From 2-01-FULL-40-13 sp964433155 (GTDB taxonomy: Bacteria; Patescibacteriota; Microgenomatia; UBA1406; GWC2-37-13): a stretch of DNA of 50,062 nucleotides. The translations under genes were made by a program, and so were the position numbers. The DNA lies in assembly GCA_964433155.1 (NCBI GenBank), contig CAYSQE010000010.1:1-50062 (forward strand), in the 5' to 3' direction. Position 1 is the stretch's first letter. The number at the start of each line of letters is the position of its first letter. The notes under the pieces were generated by a model. That model saw only the letters and a program-made list of their open reading frames with translations. It was not told the origin of the DNA and made no database searches. Below are positions 41,478-49,524 of this stretch, piece after piece.

Positions 41478-41975
41478 CTAATATGTCAGCGTGACCGATC
41501 CGCTCTGGGAAAAGCCAGGAATACTGGCTGTTCCGCTTAAGGGCACGGTTTTTTGAGTTTGGAATACGTTTCCAGCAAAACTTGCAGACGCTGGTAAAAA
41601 TATTCCGCAACTCCCGTGGGCACTTCCTTTCACTCCGCCACCGTCGCCTCCATCATATGTCCCCCTTATTTTGCCGCTACAGTCTCCTTTGAAAGTTCCG
41701 CTTATTTTGCCGCCCTTTAGTGGAATGGTAAGCGAGATCGTAACTCCGTAATCTTTATATGAATACCTTCCGCTTGCCAGGATGGTCGATTTTTCTTCTT
41801 CAGAATAATCAGGGTTCACCTTCACACACTCTGCAATGGAGACGTCTCCACAGCTTTCTATGTACTTTATAAATGCAATGTCAAGACCGGCAGCGAGGGC
41901 AATCAATATCAAGACAATAATGAGGATAAACGCCAGGCTAAATCCTCCTTGTGAAGAAAACTTAGGATTTTTCAT
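41478..41975 (-). CDS. Membrane-anchored protein, tandem paralog B
   Basis: A 165-residue protein with a transmembrane helix (about 11-31), CGDVSIAECVKVNPDYSEEE with a matching Cys pair, and a Gly-rich strand domain (GGKISGTFKGDCSGKIRGTY, GSAHGSCG). The N-terminal SSQGGFSLAFILI resembles a prepilin-like class III signal (G-G-F-S-L), so it could be processed like a pseudopilin. It lies 18 nt ahead of its paralog. Confidence 0.7.
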   Translation of the reverse strand: MKNPKFSSQGGFSLAFILIIVLILIALAAGLDIAFIKYIESCGDVSIAECVKVNPDYSEEEKSTILASGRYSYKDYGVTISLTIPLKGGKISGTFKGDCSGKIRGTYDGGDGGGVKGSAHGSCGIFLPASASFAGNVFQTQKTVPLSGTASIPGFSQSGSVTLTY

Positions 41976-42119
41976 GAGTAATCTCGTAATCTGTATTAAT
42001 TTTATAGAAACAGAAAATTAGGTAAAAGTCAAATCGACTAAATTCTAATATGCTACAGTGCAATTAACGTTTTTGTGGATTTTGGGGTTTATAATTACAA
42101 AGGTCAAAATCGGCCACCC

Positions 42120-42242
42120 CCACAGCTCAACACTTTGGAGTAACTCCATATAAGGAAAAGTTTGATCGTTTTATTGAAGATATTCAAAATCCTGAATATA
42201 TGGTAGTTTTGAAAGAAAGATGGAAAGAAATTAAACTACTGA
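42120..42242 (+). other. Possible ORF remnant
   Basis: Plus strand reads FGVTPYKEKFDRFIEDIQNP then EYMVVLKERWKEIKLLIK and a stop, with no start codon upstream and a stop close before. The protein-like composition suggests the tail of a decayed gene. It overlaps the end of the opposite-strand gene by 7 nt. Confidence 0.35.
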
Positions 42243-42811
42243 TTAAATAGATTAGTATCTTCTTCAGAAAAGTTTCCTTTTATCGTAAGAGATCTTACTG
42301 TTGCGAGTTCATTACCGTAATTTCTAAAACCAAACTGTCCTGGCAAATTCATAAAAGTAATCTTTCTTGTAATAAATTCTGAAGTATTGTCGTTTTTTAA
42401 TCCCTCGTTTAAGTTAACCTTATAAAATAAAGGTAAATACCACCGAAAGCATTGTTCCCAATTGCTATTTATCTTTATGTACATACAGACTTTTTCAGCC
42501 TTTGTAAGTAGCTTAAAACACAGTCGAACATGTGGTCTGAATATCAGATGGTTTTCAACTTTCCATACTCCAATCATAAAATATTCGTCAAAGCTTTGAG
42601 CTCTAAAAATAATTCCCAATACTTTTCTAAAGTCTAACTCTTTTCTTTTTAATCTGTCCCAATAATCATTCTTAATCAAACATCCAGATGGAGAATTGGT
42701 AATCTGAAGCCCGTCTTTTGTAATATCGATATTTCCCTGAAACTCCCATTCCTTTTGTAACTTAGATTTATTTAACTCAAATTTATTCTCAAGCAATCTT
42801 TCTCCAGACAA
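42236..42811 (-). CDS. Hypothetical protein, start uncertain
   Basis: A 191-residue frame from a TTG at 42811. The frame stays open about 27 codons further upstream without ATG or GTG, so the true start is unclear. The protein is strand-rich with WEFQGNIDITKDGLQITNSP and LATVRSLTIKGNFSEED, reminiscent of lectin-like (concanavalin fold) domains. Not a known family to me. Confidence 0.55.
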   Translation of the reverse strand: MSGERLLENKFELNKSKLQKEWEFQGNIDITKDGLQITNSPSGCLIKNDYWDRLKRKELDFRKVLGIIFRAQSFDEYFMIGVWKVENHLIFRPHVRLCFKLLTKAEKVCMYIKINSNWEQCFRWYLPLFYKVNLNEGLKNDNTSEFITRKITFMNLPGQFGFRNYGNELATVRSLTIKGNFSEEDTNLFNQ

Positions 42812-42958
42812 TTTTCTAACAATTAATCTCTTGGGTCTAGCTTTAGTAGCCGTATATTTTCGAACATAAAACCTGACTATTTTAGCAGGTTATAATAACG
42901 AAGTCGAACTCTCCCTGATTGACATATTCAGGAACAGGAAAATGGAGCGAGCTTAGCC

Positions 42959-43411
42959 TCAACCAACCGCTTTCTTCACGAGCGCGACGATCTTCGCCTC
43001 TTCGACGGCTGTCAACCGCTTCAGAGCGAAGGAGGTAGGCCACATACTGCCTTCATCAAGATTTGCATCTTCTTGGAAGCCAAGTGTAGCATATCTATAT
43101 TTAAATTTGCTCGCAGCTTGAAAGAAACAAACAACCTTGCTGTCGCGATTTGCATACGCGGGCATCCCATACCAGGTTTTTGGAGTGAGTGATGGTGCAC
43201 TAGCTTTGATGATCGTATGGAGCCGTTTGGCCATGGAGCGATCCGGTTCCGGCATTGCGGCAATTGCCGCAAGCACGTCATTTTCGCCGTCTGCTCTGCT
43301 CTTGTTCGCGCGCGCTTCCGCCCTCAGCTCTAGGGCGCGCTCTTTCATCGCAGCTCGTTCTTCGTCCGTGAATCCCTTGAACTTCTTGTTGACTACTTGC
43401 TTATTTTTCAT
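42959..43411 (-). CDS. DUF1801/YdhG-like protein, GC-rich
   Basis: A 150-residue protein. After a basic, Ala/Arg/Glu-rich helix (about 15-45), the core VLAAIAAMPEPDRSMAKRLH, WYGMPAYANRDSKVVCFFQ and FKYRYATLGFQ match DUF1801, a family that binds small molecules or metals. Its G+C is far higher than its surroundings (runs of GCG and CGC codons), suggesting recent transfer from a GC-rich bacterium. Complete and probably functional. Confidence 0.85.
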   Translation of the reverse strand: MKNKQVVNKKFKGFTDEERAAMKERALELRAEARANKSRADGENDVLAAIAAMPEPDRSMAKRLHTIIKASAPSLTPKTWYGMPAYANRDSKVVCFFQAASKFKYRYATLGFQEDANLDEGSMWPTSFALKRLTAVEEAKIVALVKKAVG

Positions 43412-43468
43412 TTATTTTCATCCTCCATCTAATGTATTTTAGCAAAGTAGAGTATAGAAAGTGGTTTT

Positions 43469-43672
43469 TTACTTTCTTTTTACCTGCTTGGCAAAAGAAG
43501 CAGCATACTGAAGAGCTTTAAGTTCATCATCTCTAAACGTTTCTATTACTCCTTTATATATGTTCTTCTCATTCTCATCAGGGGATAAACGGATTGCTGC
43601 CTCATAACGCAATATGGCCGAGTGAATCCGTCGAGCATCCTGCAAATACCATACCGCCCCAGCTTCATAATC
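43469..43672 (-). pseudogene. 3' extension beyond the in-frame TGA
   Basis: Directly after the TGA (43673-43675), the same frame reads DYEAGAVWYLQDARRIHSAI onward for 67 codons to TAA at 43469-43471, ending KQVKRK. Its rich helical composition (YEAAIRLSPDENEKN) looks like genuine coding sequence, so the upstream TGA seems to be a nonsense mutation, a recoding site or a sequence error. Confidence 0.6.
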
Positions 43673-43996
43673 TCATTCGTCTATTCCATTAACTGCACGC
43701 TTAAGTTCATCCCGTTGATTTAATAATATAGTATCTTCAGGGTGCAACTTCGCATCTTTTTCCCATCCCTCTAGATATACTTCTAACAGTTTATTACCGT
43801 TAATGTGACTTCTATCTCCTTGATCAAAACCTTGTAAATCAGTAAGTTCTGTACCTGTTAAAGTTTTTGGGGGAGAAAATTGCATAATCTTCTCATTCCA
43901 AAACCTAGCTAAATTCGGATGTTGGCGAAAACCAATTCTTGTACTATCAATATTAGATCCTCCAGTCTGTCCACTCGGTTCAGCTACATCAATCAT
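43673..43996 (-). CDS. Hypothetical protein ended by an in-frame TGA
   Basis: A 107-residue frame from the ATG at 43996, which has a Shine-Dalgarno (AAGGAG) 7 nt upstream. It contains GQTGGSNIDSTRIGFRQHPN and LEVYLEGWEKDAKLHPEDTI. It ends GIDE then TGA, but the same frame stays open for another 67 codons with protein-like composition. The original protein was probably 175 residues and helical (TPR-like). Unknown family. Confidence 0.6.
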   Translation of the reverse strand: MIDVAEPSGQTGGSNIDSTRIGFRQHPNLARFWNEKIMQFSPPKTLTGTELTDLQGFDQGDRSHINGNKLLEVYLEGWEKDAKLHPEDTILLNQRDELKRAVNGIDE

Positions 43997-44130
43997 ATTT
44001 AGTCTCCTTAATGCATTATAAGAAAGAATAAATAATAATTCAAGAGAAAGCAACTATAGTTGGAGTTGATATAGAAATAAAAGAAGTGGGTTAATTTATT
44101 AGACTGTTGTAGTAATCTAATTAAGAATTT

Positions 44131-44183
44131 CGCTCGCTAAAGTGGATGTATATAGAACTTATGAGTGGTTAGATTATAGTGAG
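44131..44183. repeat. Intergenic repeat family, copy 3
   Basis: CGCTCGCTAAAGTGGATG, then GAACTT, AGTGG and TTAGATTATA. Aligns with 39391-39440. A 37-codon frame crossing it is therefore not taken as a gene. Confidence 0.58.
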
Positions 44184-44245
44184 AGCATAGAGCTTCTTCA
44201 AGGACAAACTAAGGAGTTATTGCAGATTATTTAATATTGCTCCAT

Positions 44246-45094
44246 CTATTTTAAAAATGGAAAGAAGATCTCAACAAATATCCGATTTCCTTCCAAAGTT
44301 AAAAGTGCAGTCGCAAGACCAGTAAAAAGCATCACATAGCCAGCCACCTTCTGAACAACAGGTGTAAAAGGAGCTATTTTCTGAACAATCTTGATTTTAA
44401 ATGCTGCAATTGAGGTGGTAAGTAGTATCATCAAGGCTCCCATTGTAAGAGCAAATACCAAAAAGGCAAGAAAAGCATTCGTGAAACTACCTAATGTCAA
44501 GGCATATAGAATAAGCCCAAGAAGAAGCGGGCCAGTGCAACCAATTGCTGCTCCATTGTAAAGCATCCCATAAATAAAAATGCTTTTACCAAAACTTACC
44601 TTGCCAAGTCTTTTTTGAAGATATGGAACTTCTATATGTTTTCCCAAAACAGTCATCAAACCTAAATATGCAATAATCAGCCCCGCAAGTGTTCGGACTG
44701 CTAAAATTGCTGGAATATCTTGCCTTGGGTCTTTGGCAAATGGAGCGGCAGCCCCTAAGATAGCTATTATGACTCCAACAATAATATTTACAGTAATAAC
44801 ACCAAGTGCCGCAATAAAACCAAAATAAAAACCTTTTGCAACATTTCCTTTCTCTGTATCCCCTGTTAGATAATGTGAGACGTAACCCGGTAAGACTGTA
44901 AATGAGCAGGGAGAAAAGAAAGCAGCCACCCCAAAGATTGAGGAGAGAACAATAAGAGGAAATTTACCAAAAGCCTCCTTCACCATAACGTTGTAGATAA
45001 ATCCCAAAAAGCCAAAATAATAGCCGACGAATCCAACTACAATAAATAAGAAGAGTACGATAAGAAAAAGAAGGATTGACGATTTTGTACTCAT
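44246..45094 (-). CDS. CcdA/DsbD-type thiol-disulfide membrane protein
   Basis: A 282-residue protein with six to seven helices. FSPCSFTVLPGYVSHYL (about 60-76) and GAAIGCTGPLLLGLIL (about 182-197) hold the Cys pair typical of the CcdA/DsbD transmembrane domain, which passes electrons from cytoplasmic thioredoxin to extracytoplasmic thiols. It is the last gene of the operon from 49522 and probably reduces the TlpA-like protein at 48426-49019. Overlaps the gene before it by ATGA. Confidence 0.87.
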   Translation of the reverse strand: MSTKSSILLFLIVLFLFIVVGFVGYYFGFLGFIYNVMVKEAFGKFPLIVLSSIFGVAAFFSPCSFTVLPGYVSHYLTGDTEKGNVAKGFYFGFIAALGVITVNIIVGVIIAILGAAAPFAKDPRQDIPAILAVRTLAGLIIAYLGLMTVLGKHIEVPYLQKRLGKVSFGKSIFIYGMLYNGAAIGCTGPLLLGLILYALTLGSFTNAFLAFLVFALTMGALMILLTTSIAAFKIKIVQKIAPFTPVVQKVAGYVMLFTGLATALLTLEGNRIFVEIFFPFLK

Positions 45095-45507
45095 TCGTTC
45101 GTTTCTGCAATAACTTTTTGAGATCTAGTAATAATACTTGCCCAAAAAGTTGAAATGATAAAGAGTAAAAGACCTGCGTAGTATACGACCTCAGATGTAA
45201 AAATGTAAATACCAGCAAAGACGCCCAATGCTGCAATAATAGTTAGAAGTAAAACAATCCCAAGAAATGGACGAATAAACCAGTCGGGAATCTGTAGCAA
45301 AAATGCTAATCCAAGCTTTTGCAGGAGGCTGGCCAGAAACACTCCCTGTTTGGGGTTGGAGCTTTGCGACATGCCAGCCATCCCCACAATACTTGTGCCA
45401 CCTGCTGCCCCCGCTGCAACTGCTCCAAAACTTGCCATACAGACTACAAAGACTGCTGCAGAAACTATACTTATTAGATCAAGAAACCGTGATTTAATTA
45501 TTGGCAT
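45091..45507 (-). CDS. Membrane protein of the MerA-type operon
   Basis: A 138-residue protein from the ATG at 45507 (a GTG three codons upstream is possible). Hydrophobic segments at about 15-33, 72-100 and 105-125, with one Cys in the first helix (FVVCMASFG) and a Gly/Ala/Met-rich loop. No family is recognised. It overlaps the CcdA gene by 4 nt and follows MerA by 31 nt. Confidence 0.68.
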   Translation of the reverse strand: MPIIKSRFLDLISIVSAAVFVVCMASFGAVAAGAAGGTSIVGMAGMSQSSNPKQGVFLASLLQKLGLAFLLQIPDWFIRPFLGIVLLLTIIAALGVFAGIYIFTSEVVYYAGLLLFIISTFWASIITRSQKVIAETNE

Positions 45508-45538
45508 GCTCGACACATAGGTTTAGAAAAACTTTTAA

Positions 45539-46942
45539 TTAAATACAACAGCTTAAATTGGAAATATCTTTAGTAAATGATAAAGCTGCTATTTTTATAC
45601 TTTCAGATAAGGTTGGAAACATAGGAAGCGAGTTTGCAACATCATCTATTGTTTTATTGTCTTTGATAAGCCAGATAGCTTGAGAGATAAGCTCACCAGC
45701 TTGAGGAGCAAGAATATGTACTCCCATAATCTGTTTTGTTTTAGGATGAATTGCCATTTTGATAAGCCCTTCCGTTCTGTTAATAATAAAGGCTTTGGGT
45801 ACATCTTTAAATGAGACAGTCTTGCACATACATGTTCCAAACCGTTTCATCTGATCTTCTTCAGTAAAACCAACTCCCGCAAGCTGTGGGTCTGTAAAGA
45901 CAGTATAAGGAACAGTATTATAGTCAATTTTGTTTTTTGTTCCCTTGAGAGCATTTTCTGTGGCTAAAGTCCCTTCTTTTCCTGCCGATGGCTCTTGACG
46001 AAGCGGCAGATTTACAACATCCCCAACTGCAAAAATATGAGGTTGAGAGGTTTGAAAAGTGTCATTTACAACAACTGCTTGTTTCTCATCAACTTTAATA
46101 TCCGCCTTATCCAGCTCTAAATCTTTAGTGTTTGGTGTCTTTCCTGTTGCAACAAGTATTTCATCTCCCGATACTCCCTCTTGCTTCCCGTTTATTTCAT
46201 ATGAGACAACCTTTTTACCATCTTGTTTTCTGACTGCCTTTAATGAAACATTTGTCTTTATAGTTATACCTTCTTTAGTTAGTATTTCAACCAATCTATC
46301 TGTTAATTCTTTTTCTGCCTTTTTGAAAATAGAGGGTCCCCTCTGAAGGAGGGTAACTTGTGTGCCAAAGCGAGCATACATTTGAGCAAACTCAAGCCCT
46401 AATGCTCCGGCCCCTAAGATAATCAGTTCTTTTGGTTGGTTTTGAAGTTTAAGCGCTTCAATATGGGTGATATAGCCTGTTTCCTTTATCCCGCTAACTG
46501 GCGGTGGAGTTGCGGTTGAACCTGCTGCGATAACAAATTTGTCTGCTGTATATCTTTTTCCATCTGCCTCTATTTCGTTTTCCGAGACAAACTTTGCTTT
46601 CGCCTCAATATGAGTAACATTTTCAAGATTTTTTAGAACTTTTTCATATTTTTCTTCCCTTAACTTTGTTACTAAATCAAGCTCATCTTGTATTACTTTT
46701 TGAAAATTAAAATTCTTAACCTCGATATCAATGCCTGGAATGTTGTGATTTTTCGCCAAGTGCATTACTTCCCCTGCAAAAAGGAGAGTTTTTGAAGGAA
46801 CACAGCCAACATTGACACAAGTTCCGCCAAGAGGTAAACCTCTATTGACCAACAAGGTCTTTGCTCCAAGCTCATTAGCTTTAATTGCTGAAGCAAATGC
46901 TCCAGCTCCCCCGCCGATGATGATTAGGTCAAAGTTTTCCAT
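45539..46942 (-). CDS. merA: Mercuric reductase-type FAD disulfide oxidoreductase
   Basis: A 467-residue protein: FAD-binding LIIIGGGAGAFASAIKAN, redox pair GGTCVNVGCVPSK with Cys42 and Cys47, NADPH motif ILGAGALGLEFAQMYARFG and the dimer domain. It ends ISNLSCCI: the vicinal Cys465-Cys466 near the C-terminus is the hallmark that separates MerA from lipoamide dehydrogenase, and accepts Hg(II). The N-terminal heavy-metal-binding domain is missing, as in many MerA. It would reduce Hg(II) to Hg(0) in the cytoplasm, inferred from these residues and the operon. Confidence 0.87.
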   Translation of the reverse strand: MENFDLIIIGGGAGAFASAIKANELGAKTLLVNRGLPLGGTCVNVGCVPSKTLLFAGEVMHLAKNHNIPGIDIEVKNFNFQKVIQDELDLVTKLREEKYEKVLKNLENVTHIEAKAKFVSENEIEADGKRYTADKFVIAAGSTATPPPVSGIKETGYITHIEALKLQNQPKELIILGAGALGLEFAQMYARFGTQVTLLQRGPSIFKKAEKELTDRLVEILTKEGITIKTNVSLKAVRKQDGKKVVSYEINGKQEGVSGDEILVATGKTPNTKDLELDKADIKVDEKQAVVVNDTFQTSQPHIFAVGDVVNLPLRQEPSAGKEGTLATENALKGTKNKIDYNTVPYTVFTDPQLAGVGFTEEDQMKRFGTCMCKTVSFKDVPKAFIINRTEGLIKMAIHPKTKQIMGVHILAPQAGELISQAIWLIKDNKTIDDVANSLPMFPTLSESIKIAALSFTKDISNLSCCI

Positions 46943-46951
46943 ATTTTTAAT

Positions 46952-47455
46952 TTAACAACATTCCTTTTGTTTCACCAGTTGATTAAAGAATGTTTCTAGC
47001 TCTAATCGTTGCATATCTTCCAAGTGAATTGATGGTCGTCTCGACTTGATAAAGTCTACTGCTTCTTTGGGAGTTTTCCCTTGTCGAATAAGATATGCTG
47101 CAACCAGGGTTGGAGCTCGACCATGTCCATTTTGGCAATGAACATAAACCTTTTTCTTAAGCGAAACTAATTTTTCTAAAGTAGAGACTCCAAAATCGAG
47201 TTGGCCCTGTGTAGGAGCAGTATGATCTTTTATCGGAATCCAAATATAAAAGTCAACGCCGAAAGGTCTGTCAACTCTCTCTTCTTCTAAAGAAATATCT
47301 GCGGTTATACCCTCTTTTCTTAATTTCTGATCAAAATGAGTTTGGCAGCATTGGTTTGTACCAATATAGATACCATTAGTAATAAAATTAAACTCCAGGG
47401 TTTTTGTCGCTGGGTGGTTAAGGTATTGTTTTAAATTATTTTTCTGAACTGTCAT
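46952..47455 (-). CDS. Dual-specificity protein phosphatase-like protein with terminal Cys pair
   Basis: A 167-residue protein from the ATG at 47455. VYVHCQNGHGRAPTLVAAYL (103-122) is the C-x5-R catalytic loop with Cys107 and Arg113, and DFYIWIPIKDH carries the general acid Asp. Unlike usual members it has a CC pair at 36-37 (GTNQCCQTHF) and ends in KECC. It lies 9 nt ahead of MerA, whose C-terminus also holds a CC pair. A role in thiol or metal transfer is inferred. Confidence 0.85.
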   Translation of the reverse strand: MTVQKNNLKQYLNHPATKTLEFNFITNGIYIGTNQCCQTHFDQKLRKEGITADISLEEERVDRPFGVDFYIWIPIKDHTAPTQGQLDFGVSTLEKLVSLKKKVYVHCQNGHGRAPTLVAAYLIRQGKTPKEAVDFIKSRRPSIHLEDMQRLELETFFNQLVKQKECC

Positions 47456-47479
47456 AATAATTTTATTCACCTTAAATTA

Positions 47480-47995
47480 CTATATCTTTCTTTTGTCTAT
47501 TTGACAAGATTCACAGACTCCATTTACTTTTTTAGACAAAAAGTAGATCGAGATTAAAAGTATAACTATTGCTCCACCAACCATATACCATTGATAACTT
47601 ACCAAGGTAAACACGGTACTTACACCTAAAAACCCTAATACAGCAAAAAGGCAAGATGAACAAGCAGCTGTTGCAAAGACAGAGCCGACTACTGCTACAT
47701 ATCCGCCAGCTCCTGAAATTCCCAAAGAAGTCACTGTGTCTTTTGCTGATAGGGCATTCCTAAATATAAAGATTTGCATTGTAAGAAAAAGGCTAACCAG
47801 TGTTGAAAGAATGCCAAGCATAATATAGTCACGCACAGTAAAAATACCAAGCTGAAAATCCAAACTGTTACCGGGAATGGTTTTTACAGGAATAAGCACA
47901 AATATTAAGAAAGCTATCGGTATTAAAACTAAAAAGCCAAAAAGATATAACCTTTTAGATGAAACTTGCCAACTGGTTGTAAAGATTTGTCTCAT
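47480..47995 (-). CDS. Membrane protein with CxxC motifs
   Basis: A 171-residue protein with about four to five helices. ATAACSSCLFAVLGFLG places a CxxC in a helix, and the C-terminal tail holds VCESC. Such motifs occur in MerT-like mercury importers and thiol carriers. Overlaps the preceding gene by ATGA. Family unknown; function in metal or electron transfer across the membrane is inferred from motifs and operon. Confidence 0.72.
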   Translation of the reverse strand: MRQIFTTSWQVSSKRLYLFGFLVLIPIAFLIFVLIPVKTIPGNSLDFQLGIFTVRDYIMLGILSTLVSLFLTMQIFIFRNALSAKDTVTSLGISGAGGYVAVVGSVFATAACSSCLFAVLGFLGVSTVFTLVSYQWYMVGGAIVILLISIYFLSKKVNGVCESCQIDKRKI

Positions 47996-48429
47996 ATTTT
48001 AAAACCATTCATTCTATAAATTGCAAATATCATGATTGCTATTGAAAGAATAAGAAAAAGTAAGCTTATACGACTCAGTACTATTGAGATTGAAAGTGGT
48101 AAGAAAAAAGCCAAAACTGGAATACAGGCTGGACATGCACCAAGTAGTATGCCAACTACTGAACCTGTTGCTGCAACTTTCCTACTCTCTACTGAACAGC
48201 AGGGGGCAATTTTCTTGTTATAGACATAAATCCCAACATATAAACCGGAAAGAATAGCCATTAAAAGATAGAAAACATTTTGTGGAGAATAGTAATAAAA
48301 AAACTCAAGCCACTTCGTGATACCTCCCAAAGGAATTGATGGCCATAAGAATACAACAATCATTGTTATAAGTGCTGCAAGGGCAGGCAGTTTATGACGC
48401 CAGATTTTGAAAATTACTATGTCTTTCAT
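47992..48429 (-). CDS. Membrane protein with CC and CxxC motifs
   Basis: A 145-residue protein with four helices. IAPCCSVESRK lies in a cytoplasm-facing loop and LGACPACIPVLAFFLP at the start of a helix. The pattern of CC plus CxxC suggests a soft-metal or thiol carrier. Coupled by ATGA on both sides. It resembles the product at 47480-47995 in general layout and the two may form a heteromer. Confidence 0.72.
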   Translation of the reverse strand: MKDIVIFKIWRHKLPALAALITMIVVFLWPSIPLGGITKWLEFFYYYSPQNVFYLLMAILSGLYVGIYVYNKKIAPCCSVESRKVAATGSVVGILLGACPACIPVLAFFLPLSISIVLSRISLLFLILSIAIMIFAIYRMNGFKI

Positions 48430-49019
48430 GTATTCTCCTCAACAACTTTTCGTATGGTATTAAGATAGTCATCATCAGCTTTTTTAAAATCAATATTTTT
48501 AATAACACCATTTTTATCAAGAAGAAACTTAGAGTCTAAAAATTTAAGGTTTACCTTTGCTGCAAGTTTCGTTAAGTCATTGTCAAAAGCAACTATCCAG
48601 TCTTCGTTTGCAAAGTTTTTTCGCCAATTGCGAAGATCATTGTCATTTTCCTTTGGATCAACAAAAATGACTAATACCTCAAACGCTTTTCCACCCGTTT
48701 CATTATCTAATCTAGAGACCTCTTTTGCACCAATCTGACAAGGCGTGCACCAGGAGGCGGTGAACCAGATGACTGCAGGTTTACCTTTTAGTGAATCTCT
48801 TGTGATATTTTTACCGTCAACATCAGTAACTTTGAAATCTGGAAAAGGCGCTCCAACATTTAACTCTGTTGGCTGCGTAACAGAGGAGGAGTTTTGAAGG
48901 TCTTTTGTAGTATCTTTTACAGTGTTCTTGTTACCAATCTTAAGGTTGGTAATAGTAATTAACCCAATTACTCCTAAAATAACGACGACAAGAGCGCCCT
49001 TTATATTTGAACTTTTCAT
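48426..49019 (-). CDS. TlpA/ResA-like membrane-anchored thioredoxin
   Basis: A 197-residue protein: N-terminal anchor (about 6-25), linker, then AVIWFTASWCTPCQIGAKEV with the CxxC at 91-94 and KFLLDKNGVIKNID as the cis-Pro region neighbourhood. Acts as a disulfide reductase on the outer face of the membrane. The ATG at 49019 has a Shine-Dalgarno (AAGGAAG) and overlaps the upstream gene by ATGA. Likely electron donor: the CcdA protein of the same operon. Confidence 0.9.
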   Translation of the reverse strand: MKSSNIKGALVVVILGVIGLITITNLKIGNKNTVKDTTKDLQNSSSVTQPTELNVGAPFPDFKVTDVDGKNITRDSLKGKPAVIWFTASWCTPCQIGAKEVSRLDNETGGKAFEVLVIFVDPKENDNDLRNWRKNFANEDWIVAFDNDLTKLAAKVNLKFLDSKFLLDKNGVIKNIDFKKADDDYLNTIRKVVEENT

Positions 49020-49213
49020 AGATTCTTCCTTTTGAGAAATGACCAAATAGCTACACTAACGAGCATTAAGGCAAAAACGATTAAGAGAGTATTACCAGAT
49101 AATAATCCAATCACAAAAGCTGATCCTCCACTAAGAAGTAGCAGTGGTAGGGCACAGCAAACTATTGCAGCTACTATTATCCACATGCTTAATTTTGAAT
49201 CATCTTCCCTCAT
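49016..49213 (-). CDS. Small membrane protein with vicinal Cys
   Basis: A 65-residue protein with two hydrophobic helices (about 9-30 and 34-58). AAIVCCALPLLLLSGG places a Cys pair in the first helix, as in small mercury transport proteins (MerT/MerF/DUF2933-like). A Pro follows closely, which is also typical. It sits between the ArsR gene and the thioredoxin gene. Assignment to a mercury carrier is inferred. Confidence 0.72.
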   Translation of the reverse strand: MREDDSKLSMWIIVAAIVCCALPLLLLSGGSAFVIGLLSGNTLLIVFALMLVSVAIWSFLKRKNL

Positions 49214-49216
49214 AAG

Positions 49217-49522
49217 TTAGATAATGAAATTTTTTAATGTCTTGTTAAAATTATTGTCAACCAGAGAATAATACACGGTTTGAGCCTCTTTTCTTTTTTT
49301 AACAAGCTCTAAGTTCAGGAGCTTTTTCACACTGTGTGAGACAACAGAGTGGGTTGTATCTAAAATACTTGCCATATCGCCAACTGATAGCTCTGGATAA
49401 TGACATAAAAGGTAACAAATCTTGAGTCGCGTCCCGTCTCCAACTACGCCAAGTTGCTTTGCGCAAGCTAAAAGCTCGCTTTTGTTTTTAAGCTCCCTTT
49501 TTATTTTTTGATAATCAAGCAT
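49217..49522 (-). CDS. ArsR/SmtB-family metal- or thiol-sensing repressor
   Basis: A 101-residue protein from the ATG at 49522. KQLGVVGDGTRLKICYLLCH, ELSVGDMASILDTTHSVVSH and AQTVYYSLVDN give the ArsR winged helix. The classic ELCVCDL site is replaced by ELSVGDM, but nearby Cys in LLAC and KICYLLC may form another sensing site. It is first in the operon and should repress it through the inverted repeat at 49525-49546. Confidence 0.9.
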   Translation of the reverse strand: MLDYQKIKRELKNKSELLACAKQLGVVGDGTRLKICYLLCHYPELSVGDMASILDTTHSVVSHSVKKLLNLELVKKRKEAQTVYYSLVDNNFNKTLKNFII

Positions 49523-49524
49523 AG

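Noticed and set aside
43673..43675. Alternative genetic code (UGA as Gly) or selenocysteine
   Set aside because: Many secure genes here end in TGA, several as ATGA overlaps, and no selenocysteine machinery or insertion hairpin was recognised, so a single nonsense event is simpler.
44139..44235. Short plus-strand frame reading VDVYRTYEWLDYSES
   Set aside because: It overlaps a copy of the intergenic repeat family and has no start codon with support.
45950..46015. Possible palindromic insert in merA (LPLRQEPSAGKEG)
   Set aside because: CTGCCG and CGGCAG arms are present, but protein length in this loop is close to the normal family length, so an insertion is not supported.
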